Assembly: GCA_947069175.1 (NCBI GenBank)
Contig: CAMTDV010001633.1
Location: forward strand, 59,564,102 to 59,628,101
Length of the DNA: 64,000 bases
Source: Scalesia atractyloides
Lineage: Eukaryota > Streptophyta > Magnoliopsida > Asterales > Asteraceae
Reading direction: 5' to 3'
Shown here: one piece after another, positions 22,096 to 34,440 of the stretch
Numbering within the stretch: position 1 is the first letter of the stretch
Layout of the letters: each line of letters starts with the position of its first letter
Made by a program: the position numbers and the translations under genes
The notes under the pieces: model-generated
Told to the model about the DNA's origin: nothing
The model's input: only the letters and a program-made list of their open reading frames with translations
Database searches by the model: none

Positions 22096-25000
22096 ATGAC
22101 ACTTATCATCAAAACACCTCACAATTACACTCCAATTCTTGAAGAAACTGACTCGAATAGACAGTATCATTCGATGATCAAAGTCTTAAAAGAGTCCAAA
22201 TACAAGAACATCATGGAAATCAAAGCCCCAATATATCAAGATACATTACGACAGTTCTTGGCAAATGCTGAGGTCCATTAAAAACAGGTTCGGCCTTATG
22301 CTATCGTTTCCACAGTGGGCAAAATTCTTTTTCAAATAAGCCCAGCTTCCATTTCAGAGGTTTTTGGTTTAAATGATCTAGATCATCCTGCATCTTTCCC
22401 AATCCCTGACTTGCACAATGAATTCATTGAAAGAGGGTATGAAGGTCAACTGATAGGTAAAACCATCTATAAACCTAAATTTCCTGATGAAATAAAGTTT
22501 TTCTTCCACACATTACTGACATGTTTGTCAGCCAAGATAACTGCTTTTAATGAAATACCTTTAAACATACTTGGGATATGCAATTTTGACCAAATCTGAT
22601 TTTAACTTTTCTCAAGTGTTATTCAATGACTTGGTGACAAGCATCGACAATATCAAAAACGGCAAAGCTTTTCTAATGCATTCAAGGTTTTTAAGTGTTT
22701 ACATTCAAAACAAAGTTGGTGATGCTGATGCTAAATAAGGTGCTATGACTTCTCATGGTAGCCTTACACATGAAACTTTTACACGCATCACCAACCAATC
22801 AAAAGGTTTAGAAACATAAGTAGAGGGGGATGAGCAAATTTTAGATGCACAAACATCACAGGCTCAACACATTGCTACTGAGCCTACTGCTCCTAGTGAT
22901 CAAAGTACTACAACCAGTGCTTTGAAACCAACATCAGCCATCACCAAAAAGAAACCTACAAAATCCAAAAAGCCCACCAAAACCAAAAATAAAAAGGGTC
23001 TTCTGGAATATGAGATCCCAGAGGTTAACCCAGTGACAGCACCAAAGTCACTTGAAACCACTGCTGCTACTTCCTCATAGCAGATGGTAGAAAGATCTCA
23101 ACCTATAGGCCTATCTCCTCTTGAATCCTCATAAAAGGATCAAGTTGTAAGCACAGGGACACCTCATTATGAAGCTCTAGATCCACTTGGTTCTATCTTC
23201 CACGGTCCCTCTCCCAGGGCAATGTCGCTTTCAACACCACAACCCTCACCAACATGTATTCCACCCACCATTTTACCTCTGTTGAATGCAATAGACATGG
23301 CTCATACAAATATCAGTTCCTCTCAATCATAAATCAAAGAGAGTTTTCCTCTACATGTTACTGAGTCTGATACCCATGTTCTTGTTATCTTATCAATAGC
23401 CGAGGAGGCTACATCCCTTGGGTTACAAGTAACCCTTGGTGATTTTTCAAGTGGAGCAATCACTACAATTACAGAACTTCCTGTTTCTCAATTGGATAGT
23501 GGTTACATTCATAAGACTTCCTTGAAGGCAGAAACTGCTGAGGCTACTAAGGTAACCTCTACTCCAGTTGGAAGTTCCCGAAACTAAGAAAAAGGGCATC
23601 CGGTCTTGATGATTTGGGATTCATTTCCAAGGAGAAACCAGATACAACCACCACTGGCGGGAGCTCAGGTGATCCTATTAAATTAGGTGATGAACTAAGA
23701 TATAAAGATTTGACGGAGAGAGTATCAAACATTGAATCCTCTGTTGTTGACATCAAACATATGATGCAACAGATGTTAGAAACCTCAAAAAGTCAATCTT
23801 CTACACCAAACACTGCTGAGCTATGGCAACAACTGTATCCTCTGGTTCAACTACAAAGACAGCATGCTGATCTCCAACATGAACAACACATGCAACTGTT
23901 CAGAAATATGGTTGATGCAAGATATCAAGACACACTTGCAGACATCAAATCCATAAAAGCTCATCTTCTTCAAACCACTGGCACTTCTCTTCCTACAGTT
24001 GTATTTGTTGAAACAGCTGATGCCAAAAAGGGGGAGAAAGATAAAGAGGGGTTAAAATTGAAGCCTGATCCTAAAGCCAAACCAGTAGTGCAAAATCCTT
24101 AAGCCAGATGGAACCAAGAAAATTGATGAGACTCTCAACCTTTTTGCTGATGAAAAGCAAAAGAGAAAAGAGGTTGGAAACAAAAGGTGCAAATAGATTT
24201 GAAAAAGAAAAGGCTGCTCAGATGGAAAAGGAAGACCTTGGTACTTCAAAACAAAGAAGAAAGTCAACCAGAAAGGTTTGACAACCAATATCCACCCCTT
24301 CCAAAACCACTGATCAATCTATCAGCAAATCAAAACCATCATCACCACCAGCAAATTCAACAAATCCTGAACCAGCAGATGTTGTGACACCTGTTGTATC
24401 AACAGTTGTTGATACGGCAGTGGTTACAACAGATGTTACCTTAACCACTGCCATGATCACTTTCCCAGCCACCACTCACCAAATATCTACTCCCACAAGA
24501 ATTCCCAATCAACCACCATCAACCAAACTCACTTTTAAAAGAAGGAAGAAGACAAATAAGATAGATGATAACAATATCTTCCTTCACCACTTCCACAATC
24601 ATCACAACCACTAACCTCAACCTCAGTATCTCTTCCAATCTCTACATCATCTCATACCACTGTGAAAACCACCTACATTGCTTCCTCTTACCACTCAGTA
24701 TCCTCTTGATCTACTTGTTGTTAAGGAAGAGATCAAATCCTTCTATTCTGTAGAGGATCCAGAAAAGAGAAACTTCCCATCCCTGCAAGGATATCCAAAG
24801 CCTAAGAATAGTAATGAATATCTTCAATTGAAGGCCATTCAAGTAGAGGATATAACCAAGAGGGATACAAAGGGAAGGAGTGATAGAGAAGTACAGAACT
24901 TCATGCAATATCAGCTTAGCAAAGTCAGAAGATTTGAAGACTTCTCCAAAGACTTGTGCAAGAAGCTATCTGAAAGAGATGATGATAGTCCAAGGAAAGA

Positions 25001-25855
25001 CTACATAGATCATATTATGGAGCATAAACAATACAAGGCGACAAGAGCACAATTCAAAAACCGTTCTGTGAGTGATCTTAATCAAGAAGTAGAAAGAATG
25101 CAAGAGATGCTAAAAGATCCAAACAATAAGCCCACTCCTCCAGACTGGAATAAATTCAAGAAGAATGTGCCTGACAAAGCCTTGAAACTCAAAAGGATGA
25201 AAGAAGAGCTGGTTGCTGCAAACTATGGTACAAAAAGGCATATTACCAGGTGGTCAGATGTTAAGGTAGTGGATACCTACAAAATGTTGGAAGAGCTGAG
25301 AAAAAGAGATCCATAGGTTCCTAGAAAACCAGACTACTCAACAGAGGTTATTGTTCAAAAGACCCAACCTTATCAAAAATCCTCTTTAACATTTGGTCCT
25401 TCCATCCTTGCTTTAAATCAAAGAAAGAAGCAAAAGCATATGACTGAGGAGGATGAGAGAAGGTTTGAACATGACTTCATCAAAGAGGGCATCAAGAATC
25501 AATCCTAGTTTCATAATGATGCAAGTGATATGCTAAGAGAGACACTTCAAAGATTGCTAATCAGGTTCAGCCATCAATCTCAACAATAAGCCAGCATCCT
25601 AGAAAGCCATCTGATCCAAAAATTATAAAGTGGAAGGTCGACAAAGACACCCATGAATTGACTCTGCTCAAATCAAATGGCGATGCTACCAAGATAAGAA
25701 AGGAGGATGCATATAGGCTCTGTGCAGAAGACCTCCAAGACCTAATGAATCTGGAGCTCGAAAAGGATGCTGATGATATTGAGTCTTTTAACTTTGAATT
25801 GCAGTTCAAAGGTCAAATAAGAGAATTCATGTTGAGAAATAAAGATCAACAATAA
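22096..25855 (+). pseudogene. Large post-pol reading region of copia B, unknown function
   Basis: After pol a long gene-like stretch runs to just before the 3' LTR. It starts MTLIIKTPHNY at 22096. A first domain of about 170 residues, broken once by a stop (22279), includes GKILFQISPASISEVFGLND. A Lys/Pro/Ser/Thr-rich low-complexity middle (about 22850-23600) follows. Next is a heptad-rich segment (23614-24102, DLTERVSNIESSVVDIKHMM). After a Thr/Pro-rich stretch comes a charged helical domain (24678-25316) with a short C-terminal tail ending at 25855. At least eight stops or frameshifts interrupt it. I see no signal peptide, transmembrane segment, zinc knuckle or enzyme motif, so an envelope role has no support. 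The ancestral product would be about 1,200 residues. Confidence 0.7.
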
Positions 25856-25888
25856 ATGTGTTTTGGCATCATTTGTTCCACGGGAGAT

Positions 25889-26504
25889 TGTTGGGGTTGA
25901 ACCCTTGCAAAGGAACAGATGATATAGAGCCAAAACTACATCATAGGATTGATCCAGAATAACAGAGTTTACAACCTCTGATGCAAACCACTGATCCAGT
26001 TAATACTGCATTACAAGATCTGCTGAATACAAGCTCTGCTGTGAAACCTCTAATGAAGACTAACAGTGGATAGGCTCATCAGTGTTTCTTTTATATTAAT
26101 GTAACAGTGTCTGTAATAGCAGTGGTTAGCTTAATCAGTGTTTAAAGTTAGCTAGTTTATTGTTAGCTGTCACTATCAACCCTGACATTAGCAAAGATGC
26201 TCAGAGGTTTGACTTGTAGTATAAAAAGAACAGTACATTGTACTGTTCCATTATCTATCAAAAGATCATTTACGTATTTCCTTCCAATCATCTTTCTTAC
26301 ATTCTGTACTAACAAACTATCATTGGACTGAGGGGGAGTTGTGATTCACATGCAAAACTTATATGTTTGAAAGCATGATGATCAAAGCAATCTTCCATTA
26401 GTTGTGATACAAAGTTTTATTCCGCTGCAAATTCACTCTGTTTTACCTTCTTTCATAAACCATTTTCCAAACAATCACAACTAATTCAAACTCAAATCCT
26501 AACA
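25889..26504 (+). repeat. 3' LTR of copia B
   Basis: A 616-bp partner of 1762-2377. It is preceded by a short purine run (GGGAGA, 25882-25887). The TATA variant TATAAAAA at 26220 and the 21-bp palindrome at 26228-26248 are kept. Confidence 0.95.
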
Positions 26505-26509
26505 TTTTC

Positions 26510-28663
26510 AGGTAACTTTTCTACCAGAAAAACATCTGTTAATTGGCTTAGATGACAACAAAATATATTTAAGTGGAAAAGAATAAGAAAATCTATCTAT
26601 TACTTTGATTTCAAAGAAGAAACTGAGCATCCACAATTATCCATATTTTCAAAAAACAATAAAGGGAATAGCTGGTTATGGCATAGAAGATTAGTCCACT
26701 TAAATTTCAAAAATCTAAACCAATTAGCAAGCAAGGGTCTGGTGAAAGGGTTGCCTTTCATATCCTCCAAAAAGGATAAAATATGTGAAGCTTGTGAAAT
26801 GGGAAAATCAAAGAGAGTCTCACATAAAACAGTTTCTGAATCATCAATATCTCAAAACTTAGAACTTTTGCATATGGACCTTTGTGGACCTGTAAGCACT
26901 GCAAGTTTTTCTAGTAAGATATACATCTTAGTCATTGTAGATGACTATTCCAGATACACTTGGGTGGAAATTTTTAAAAGAAAAGTGAAACTCCAGATTT
27001 GATCATAAAATTTATTAGAAAAATTGAAAATCTTTTAAAATTATTTGTCAGAAGGACCAAAACTAACAATGGAACAAAATTTAAAAACTCAAAACTTGAG
27101 ACCTTCCTTACAAAAAAGGAATCTCTCATGACTTTTCTTCTCCAAGAACTCCACAACAGAAGGGGTTATAGAAAGAAGGAATAGAACCTTGGTTGAAGCA
27201 CCAGAACCATGCTTGCTTATGCCAAACTACCAACTTACTTTTGGGCAGAAGCAATTGCAAATGCTTATTTTACACAAAACAAGTCCATAATAAACAAAAG
27301 ATATTAGAAAACACTATACAACACAATAAATGGAAGAATTCCAAATATAAAATTTTTGCACACATTTGGTTGTAGATGCTTTGATTTCAATAATTTTGAA
27401 AGTCCTGAAAAATTTGAAAGAAAAGTAGAAAAAGCCATCTTTCTTGGTTATTCATTCTCCTCAAAAGCTTATAGGGTCTTCATATTAAACACAAGGACAA
27501 TAAGAGAAAGTTTATATGTATCGTTTGATGACTCATCAGAAACAGAGATTTCTAATGAAATTCTGAAAGATATAAGTTTTTTTATAAACACAAAAATCCT
27601 AATCATTTCCTTAACATCCTAACAGAAGAACTTCTTGAATATGGTTGTCTAAACAAAGAAAAACCAAAAGGACAATCATATACTAACCCTGCAGGACATG
27701 TGGAGGATCTATTAGAAAATCTGACACAAAATCAGAATTCTTAATATACATCAGAAAACTCATTTGAACATCAAAATTCTGATACTCTCACTACAAAAGA
27801 AGCAGTCTGACATGATTGGGAATCCAGAAGAAGGTGTTAAAACAAGATCCGCCATAGCACATGAATGTCTATATGCTGGATTTTTAAGCATGGCAGAACT
27901 GAAATATGTCAAAGAAGTACTCAATGACTCAGATTGGATACAAGCAATGCAAGAAGAGCTTGATCAATTTGAAAAGAGTCAAGTATGGAATCTGGTACTT
28001 AGACCAACTAACAAATCTGTCATTGGTTCAGAATGGGTATTTAGAAACAAATCTGACGAACATGGTACTATAACAAGGAACAAAGCAAGGCTAGTGGTAA
28101 AAGGTTATTGTCAACAAGAAGGCATAGATTATGATGAAACCTTTGCACCAGTGGTCAGGTTAGTAGCGGTAAGAATATTGCTTGCTTATGCTGCATCAAA
28201 AGGTTTCAAAGTTATCAAATGGATGTGAAATCAGCATTTTTAAATGGTAAGATTGTAGAAGAAGTATATGAGAATAAACCAGAAGGCTTTGTTGATCCTA
28301 AATTTTCAAAGCATGTTTACAAATTAAACAAAGCCTTGTATGGTTTAAAGCAAACTCCTAGAGCATGGTATGAAAATCTTTCAAATTTCTTACTCAATTC
28401 TGGCTTCATAAAAGGTACAATTGACATAACTCTCTTTCTCAAAACACATAAGGGTCATACTTTGTTGGTTCAAATTTATGTTGATGACATTATCTTTGGA
28501 TCAACAAATAAAATATTCAGCAAAAAGATTGAAAAGTTAATGACCAGCCATTTTGAGATGAGCATAACGGGTGAATTAACATTTTTCTTAGATTTGCAAG
28601 TTAAACAAAGAAATGATGGTATATTTTTAAGTCAATCTAAGTACATCAACGTTTTTTTAGCTT
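26510..28663 (+). pseudogene. Copia element A, right part: integrase and reverse transcriptase
   Basis: This continues element A after B. The integrase zinc region contains LWHRRLVHLN (about 26677) and CEACEMGKSKR. The core has LHMDLCGP (about 26870), but the second signature reads TNNGTKF (about 27064), with Asn where the catalytic Asp should be and Lys for Glu. RT (27764-28663) has FAPVVRL, then after a one-base frameshift near 28220 MDVKSAFLNG and YVDD at 28477-28488. The sequence stops matching pol at about 28663, before RNase H, so the 3' end including the LTR is missing. Confidence 0.88.
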
Positions 28664-30072
28664 AGCTTTCAAAAAAAAAACTTGACCAAAACAACCGAGT
28701 GCCCGTTTTCAACGCTAATTCATCACAAATGTCAAACCCTAGAGTTTCAATTAACGAAACCCTGGAACTAAAGTTTTTCAATTCACAAAATCAAATGTGT
28801 ATTAAAAAAAGCCATGAATAAAAACCGAGAGGTCGAATTCTTCATCAATCTTGTGAAAACATCATGTGAAATCGCCTTTTATGTTCTTGAATTACCAGAG
28901 AGAGAAAGAGGGTAGCAGAGGTTTTTGAAAATGTGATCTGAAAATGAATCTAGAAACCCTAGAGTGTGTTTCTTTCTCTATCTGATTAAGGGATGTTTTC
29001 AAAATGGACGGTAGAGATTGTGATCCATGTGTTGTGTATATAAAAATGGACGGTAGAGATTGTGATCCATGTGTTGTGTTTTAATATGCTTGAAGGCTTG
29101 TACAACATGCCTTAACTCAATTTTAAGAGAAGTGGCAAATGACCAAACTTGTAATTCGAATACGCATATTATATATTGTATAGATAATAAAATCTTGTGG
29201 TAGAAACTAGGGTGTGATGTAACTAATTTATACTTGTTTAAATATAATAAAATCTTGTGATAGAAACTAGAGTGTGACGTAACTAGTACTAAACAAATCA
29301 AATATATATTAAAAAATCTTAATTAAAACTAGTCAAACAAATCAAACATATTAATGTAATTAAGAGCAGTTTAAAAATGTTTTCATATACTAGTATTGAA
29401 GCCTTCGCTTCACGGTATGGTCGTAGAAGGGTATTAGCGAGGATATATTTTTATCACATGATATATCGATGAGTTATTATAGACCATGCAGACTTTAATC
29501 TAAACAACGGTAAAAATAAGCAATCAACACGGTTAAGTAAGCAAGTCTAAAGTTAAAAGTTAGCTTTAATTTAAACGACAGTAAAAATAAATAAGCAACA
29601 CGATTATGTTAAACAAATAATAAGTAAAATAGAAAAGAATCAAACTTATAAAAAAAATAAAAGAAACAAATACTTGTAAAAAATGTAACTTTATTAAGTT
29701 TTATGGAACATATGATAACTCCATTAAAGTTGAGTTGAAACGTAAATCGTTTATAGAAAAAAATATTATTAAACTTTTGTATAATAAATACATTAAGAAT
29801 TATATATAAATCGTTTATAAAATAATATTAGAGTTTAATTAATAACTTCATTAAAGTGTAGGGTTAAAAATGTAAATTAATTAAAAAACAATAATATGAT
29901 TATAAATTAAAGTTAAAATAATCAACTAAATATTTACTACATATGAAATTTAAAATCTTCCTTAAAAAGAGAGTGAGTGGTGGTTGTTAAAAAGAAAATC
30001 TACTAATATACAATAACATTGTAAAAAAGCAGTTTACAAATCAAACTTATCAAAGTAGTTATATAAAAAAAG
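28664..30072. other. AT-rich spacer with two tandem duplications
   Basis: No gene is seen. A 42-bp-period duplication spans 29001-29079 (unit includes GGACGGTAGAGATTGTGATC) and a 60-bp-period duplication spans 29184-29284 (unit includes AAAATCTTGTG and TAGAAACTAG). The rest is low-complexity A/T-rich DNA. Confidence 0.75.
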
Positions 30073-31319
30073 AGTAAACTACCATTTTGGTCTTTGAGAT
30101 TTCGTCAGTTTTGCCACTTTAGTACAAATCTCAAACTTTTTGTATCTGGGTCCCCGTGGCTTTATTTTTGTTGCCATTTTGATCAAAAAGTGAAATCAGG
30201 TCAGATTCCCCTAATTAAACCCTCAACTTTTGTTCTTTTCCAAATGAGTAATTTTGTCATTTTTGTTTTATAATAACTTATTAAATTATGTAAACCTGAC
30301 CCTATAAATACCCACATATAAAATCTTCATCCCTTTCCTTTCCCCATCCCATCAATCTAACCAAAATCAAAAACCCTGCTAATCCATCCATCCTCTCTCG
30401 CATATGGGAACCAACAAGCACAAATGGAGATTCACTCTCCTCCGATCCCCCTCCCACCTCAAAAAAACCCACACCCCACCCGAATTCATCTGCCCCACAA
30501 ATGGAGATTCACTTCCTTTTCGCAGATCTGAAACGCGATAGTGGTCTTCGACGAAACACCACCGATGGTGGTTCTTCCCTGATCTAATGGTGTGTTAGCT
30601 CAAACGAGTCGTGTTTTTCTACGAGCGAATCTGTACAGAGCGAATCTGTTACTGGAATCGAGTACGGTGAATCAAATCAGAGCAGATCTGAATAAGAAGA
30701 AATCTGGAATAGCGTGAAGATTTATCTGGATACGCAAACGCAAGTGAAGATCGAGTCGATTAAAAGCGAAAAAGTTGGGATTCGAGTCGTGTGTGAAGGT
30801 ATTCATAGCTTGATTCCGAAGGGTGGTGGCGGTGGTAAATCTGGTAATTCGACGGGTGGGATTTGGTTGGTGGTGGTGGTGGTTTTGCGGTGGTGGTGCC
30901 GTTGGGTTTGAGTTAGTGTAGATTTGGGGAAGGAGATGGCTTTTATAGTGTCAGGTTTTAATAATTTAGTTTTATTAATTTTAATTAATAATCAGTTATA
31001 ATAAAACGTAAATGACAAAATTACCCATGTGGAAAAAGACAAAAGTTAATGGTTTAATTAGGGATATCTAGCCTGATACTACAAGAATTTCAGCAATAGT
31101 GGCGACACCTTAACGACGACTACCAAAAGGTCGCTAAAGGCCCTAATCCGTGTCCACTTTTTAAATCAATTGCTAGCCATTCGATCAAAAGACATCTGAC
31201 GGTTGATGTTTCAAAGGTTATTAAAACCTTGGGCAGGCTATAGAGTCGCTCCTTCCCTCCCAAATCACACAAGTGCCGCCTCCTCCAAACCCTCAATTGA
31301 CGCCACACCACCTCACCGG

Positions 31320-31445
31320 ACCACCCCCTTTGCGCCGCCACACCACCTCGCCGGACCACTCCCTCTGCGCCGCCGCACCACCTCGCCGGACCACTCCCTC
31401 TGCGCCGCCGCACCACCTCGCCGGTCTACCTCCTCCGCGCGGCCG
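31320..31445 (+). repeat. GC-rich minisatellite, ~35-bp unit, about 3 copies
   Basis: Units built on CCGCACCACCTCGCCGGACC then ACTCCCTCTGCG. They create long Pro/Arg/Thr-rich open frames on both strands that I regard as artefacts of composition. Confidence 0.8.
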
Positions 31446-32090
31446 CACCACCAAGTAATTTTGTTGCCTTTGATTGTCTCTAATTAGTATTATATATTTA
31501 CAAATTTCTTGAGTCAGAATGTCAAATTTCTTCAGTTAAGAGTAGTATAAGGTTATTGTGCTGTTATTGTGTGAATGTCAAGTAAGAAAGTGCTGAGTTA
31601 GAGGTTAATTGCTGCATTTTTTGATAACTAGGTTTAAAGAGTAGTTGAAGTGTGTTGGTGTTTGAGTTTAAAGAGTAGTTGTAGGGATGGATACTTCAAA
31701 ATTGTATGAGAATTAAGAAAGGAAGAGATATATGAATGTGTAAAGTTGTGCCTTTGAATGATTTAGGTATATAACAACATATTGCATACGTTTCTTATAA
31801 TGGGTTTGAAGTGGTCCATCTGAACACTTATTACACTATCAAGTTGGATTTACTTTGAAGTGGCACAATAATACATCTATGGGTTCTAAAGGGTTGTGTT
31901 AGCGGGTTGGCGAGCCCAATCCGGATGGCTCAAATTTTTTTCGAACCAAGCTTGAGCATGACTCAGCTCGAAAAAATAATCGAGCCAAGTTGGCTCATTT
32001 AAGTTCGTGCTCGAGCTCAAGTCCAGCCTGGCTCGTCTCGATTACAGCCCTAAGCTAGTTTGTCTTTTTCAAAGATGTCGATGTAGGTCA

Positions 32091-32435
32091 GAATGTGTTG
32101 ATGTGCATAAGATTTATATTTTAACAAAATATTCACCTGGTGCTTACACGTCTGCTTCTATGTGGTATGTGTTTTACAGTGGCGTTTTCCCGACTCCATC
32201 AGAAGTAAAAATCGCAATGGAAATTGCACATGCCCAAACAACCACACAATATCCAGGACTATTGGTATCAAAACGGTCAAATGGTAACTTAAGGGAGATG
32301 TATCTGAACAAGGCACCATTGGTGCAGAACAAAAGATTGCTTTCTAGAATGGAAGCCCTTTCTCGGGCAGTTATATCTTCAAATTCTTACTACTTATTTC
32401 AAGATGGCAAAACGGGCCGGTTAGGGTTAAAATAG
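32091..32435 (+). pseudogene. Unidentified captured coding segment in the CACTA element
   Basis: An open stretch ends with a stop near 32435. Its composition looks like a real protein (for example SEVKIAMEIAHAQTTTQYPG and LSRMEALSRAVISSNSYYLF), and a possible splice acceptor (TTTTACAG) precedes it near 32178. I do not recognise the family. Its place beside the PRP19-type exons suggests a second captured host fragment. It could also be chance. Confidence 0.4.
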
Positions 32436-33131
32436 GTATACTTTTATATTTTTAACTTACTTTTAATTTTTTGAAAAAGATGGCGTCATTTGTGATTAGT
32501 TGTAAAAATGTCCTTAGGTTGACTTGTGACCCATTGGACATGTTTTTTTTTTCAAAGATAAAACTAGGGGTGTCAATTAGGGATGAGCATTCGGTACTGG
32601 TTCGGTACCGGACAAGTACCGTGCTCATTCCTAGTGTCAACCGTGTTGGGCTGGAGGGTTGTAGAACACTGAAAATTGAGTAATCCAAACACGGTCTGTT
32701 TAACCCGTCTATCTAAACATATCAAATGGATTCGCTGGTAGCTGTAAATGTGTTAATCAGGTTGGTGGGTTCTAATATGGGGGTTCGCGAGTCGAAGGTT
32801 AGCGGTTCGACCTGTCCAATTAAATGGGTTAAAAAAGTCAACCAGTTTATCAAACGGGTTAGATATGACAACCCAAAATTTGATTATCTTCGTCTCGTGT
32901 TGGAAATTGTCACCCATATGCGTAGTGTTTTTAAACCCGGACCGGGCCGCCTGGCCATTTGTAGGCTACATAAAAGAATAACTTGAAAAGAACATTTGTA
33001 AATAGATTTTAATAAGAAGTGTTTATCGTCTTTTTTGGATGCAATGGAAATGGGTAGGCGATATTCCAAAACGTTTAGAATATCAAATTTGCTTTTTCGT
33101 TAAATGAAGAACAATCTGTTATGCACATCAG

Positions 33132-33663
33132 GATCTTATTGCTACCGGTGGAGTTGATACGAATGCTGTAGTCTTCAACCGCTCTTCAGGGGAGATCCTA
33201 TCTACACTCAGCGGCCAATCTAAGAAGGTGTTGTCACTATTTTATAGACAGTTTATATTGATTCAATTTTTTGTTTCCGTTAACTTAATTTTTAAACTTT
33301 ATTTTCTTTTCTCTGTTAGGTGTCAAGTGTCATGTTTGTGGCTGATGGAGAGTTGGTTGTTACTGGATCAGCTGATAAAGTAACTTTCTTCACCATTCTT
33401 CGAATTTCTCTGAACTAGTTTAGTTGATTTTCTCAACTTCAAAGCTAAAGCTTATTCTATATACAATGAAATCGGAAGTCATCAAAAGCAAATGCTTCTT
33501 TGAGTTTTTATGCTGACTAAAAATTGAGATGCTTAGTAAATCCTATGGGTATCTTTTGCGTTAAAGTTTTACCGTTTTGTGCGTGCAGACAGTGCGCGTG
33601 TGGCAAGGATCGGAAAATGGAAATTATGATTGTAAGCATGTCTTAAGGGATCACACAGCTGAG
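33132..33663 (+). pseudogene. Captured exons of a PRP19-like WD40 splicing factor gene
   Basis: There are three phase-0 exons with canonical AG/GT borders: 33132-33227 (32 codons), 33320-33379 (20 codons) and 33589-33663 (25 codons). Together they encode WD40 blades with GGVDTNAVVFNRSSGEIL, VTGSADK and TVRVWQGSENGNYDCKHVL. They closely resemble the WD40 domain of plant PRP19/MAC3, an E3 ligase of the spliceosome NineTeen complex. The U-box and remaining blades are absent. The exons sit inside the CACTA element on its plus strand, so this is a gene fragment rather than a working PRP19. No stop lies inside the three exons. Family identity comes from my recall of the sequence. Confidence 0.8.
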
Positions 33664-34440
33664 GTAATTATATCATTTTTCTTCAAATGCTCGAATTATA
33701 AATAAAAGCACTTACTCAAAGCATGGCTGCCCTTTTCTTTTCTTTTCTTTATTTGCGTTTACCATATGAAATCTTATATTGCGTAACACTACATAATCTC
33801 ATGGTCTAATTGTAGTTCAAATAGAGACTTTTACAACAAAGCTTAGACCAGCAACCATAGAGCCGGGCTATTTTTCTATTTTCTCAGCTTATATATGGCA
33901 ATGGTAAATGTAAATCTAATTAATATCTATCCCATTGCATCAAATGTAAATAACTTAGGGTAAACTTTATCAATTTTTTGGTTCTTGTGTTTGAAATAGG
34001 CTTGGAGGGTTCGTTGCGTTTCTTATCTATATGATCACAACCTTCGGTTTCTATGTTCTCAATTGAAGCTCTATTCGAGCCTGAAGGCCTATTAAGGTAT
34101 ACACAAAAGAAATAAACCAAGTTATGATTGTAGAAGAATATTAGAGAGACATTTCTTACAGTTCAATCTCAAAATTTCTTGATCTGTTTTTTTTTTCTAA
34201 TTATAACATTTCATGCTTATTTATGTAGCAATACCTATGAACAAGCAAATCTACAGTATCAACTATGTTTGTTTCACCACCGGAGCTGTCGGAATGGTAT
34301 AATTGTCAGCTTTTTACATCCTGGCATGGTAAGTATTTATGTAGCTCTTTGTTTTAAGTATCAGCTACTTGGACTATGTAGCTCTTTTGGTTTAGGTATT
34401 TATGTACTTAGGACTTAATTAAGACAAAATACTTGTATTA

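Larger units (their letters stand above)
1762..26504 (+). mobile_element. Copia element B, about 12 kb, complete LTR to LTR but split by element C
   Basis: A full-length Ty1/copia element. The LTRs (1762-2377 and 25889-26504) are both 616 bp, begin TGTT and end CCTAACA. The 5-bp TSD is TTTTC (1757-1761 and 26505-26509). The domain order PR-IN-RT-RH is copia. Removing element C (8025-20788 plus one TSD copy) leaves about 11,974 bp, more than twice a typical copia. The excess lies in a long gag region (2534-5446) and in a 3.8-kb reading region after pol. My hand comparison of the LTRs finds about 30 substitutions (about 5%). All frames carry stops, so it is not autonomous now. Confidence 0.93.

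Noticed and set aside
22096..25855. Envelope-like gene
   Set aside because: No signal peptide, transmembrane helix or glycoprotein-like cysteine pattern visible, so the label is not supported.
30714..30911. Short Gly/Val/Trp-rich frame inside element G
   Set aside because: Low-complexity GGT repeats, no motif, no partner exon. Not called as a gene.
31120..31487. Pro/Arg/Thr-rich frames on both strands
   Set aside because: Produced by the GC-rich minisatellite at 31320-31445.
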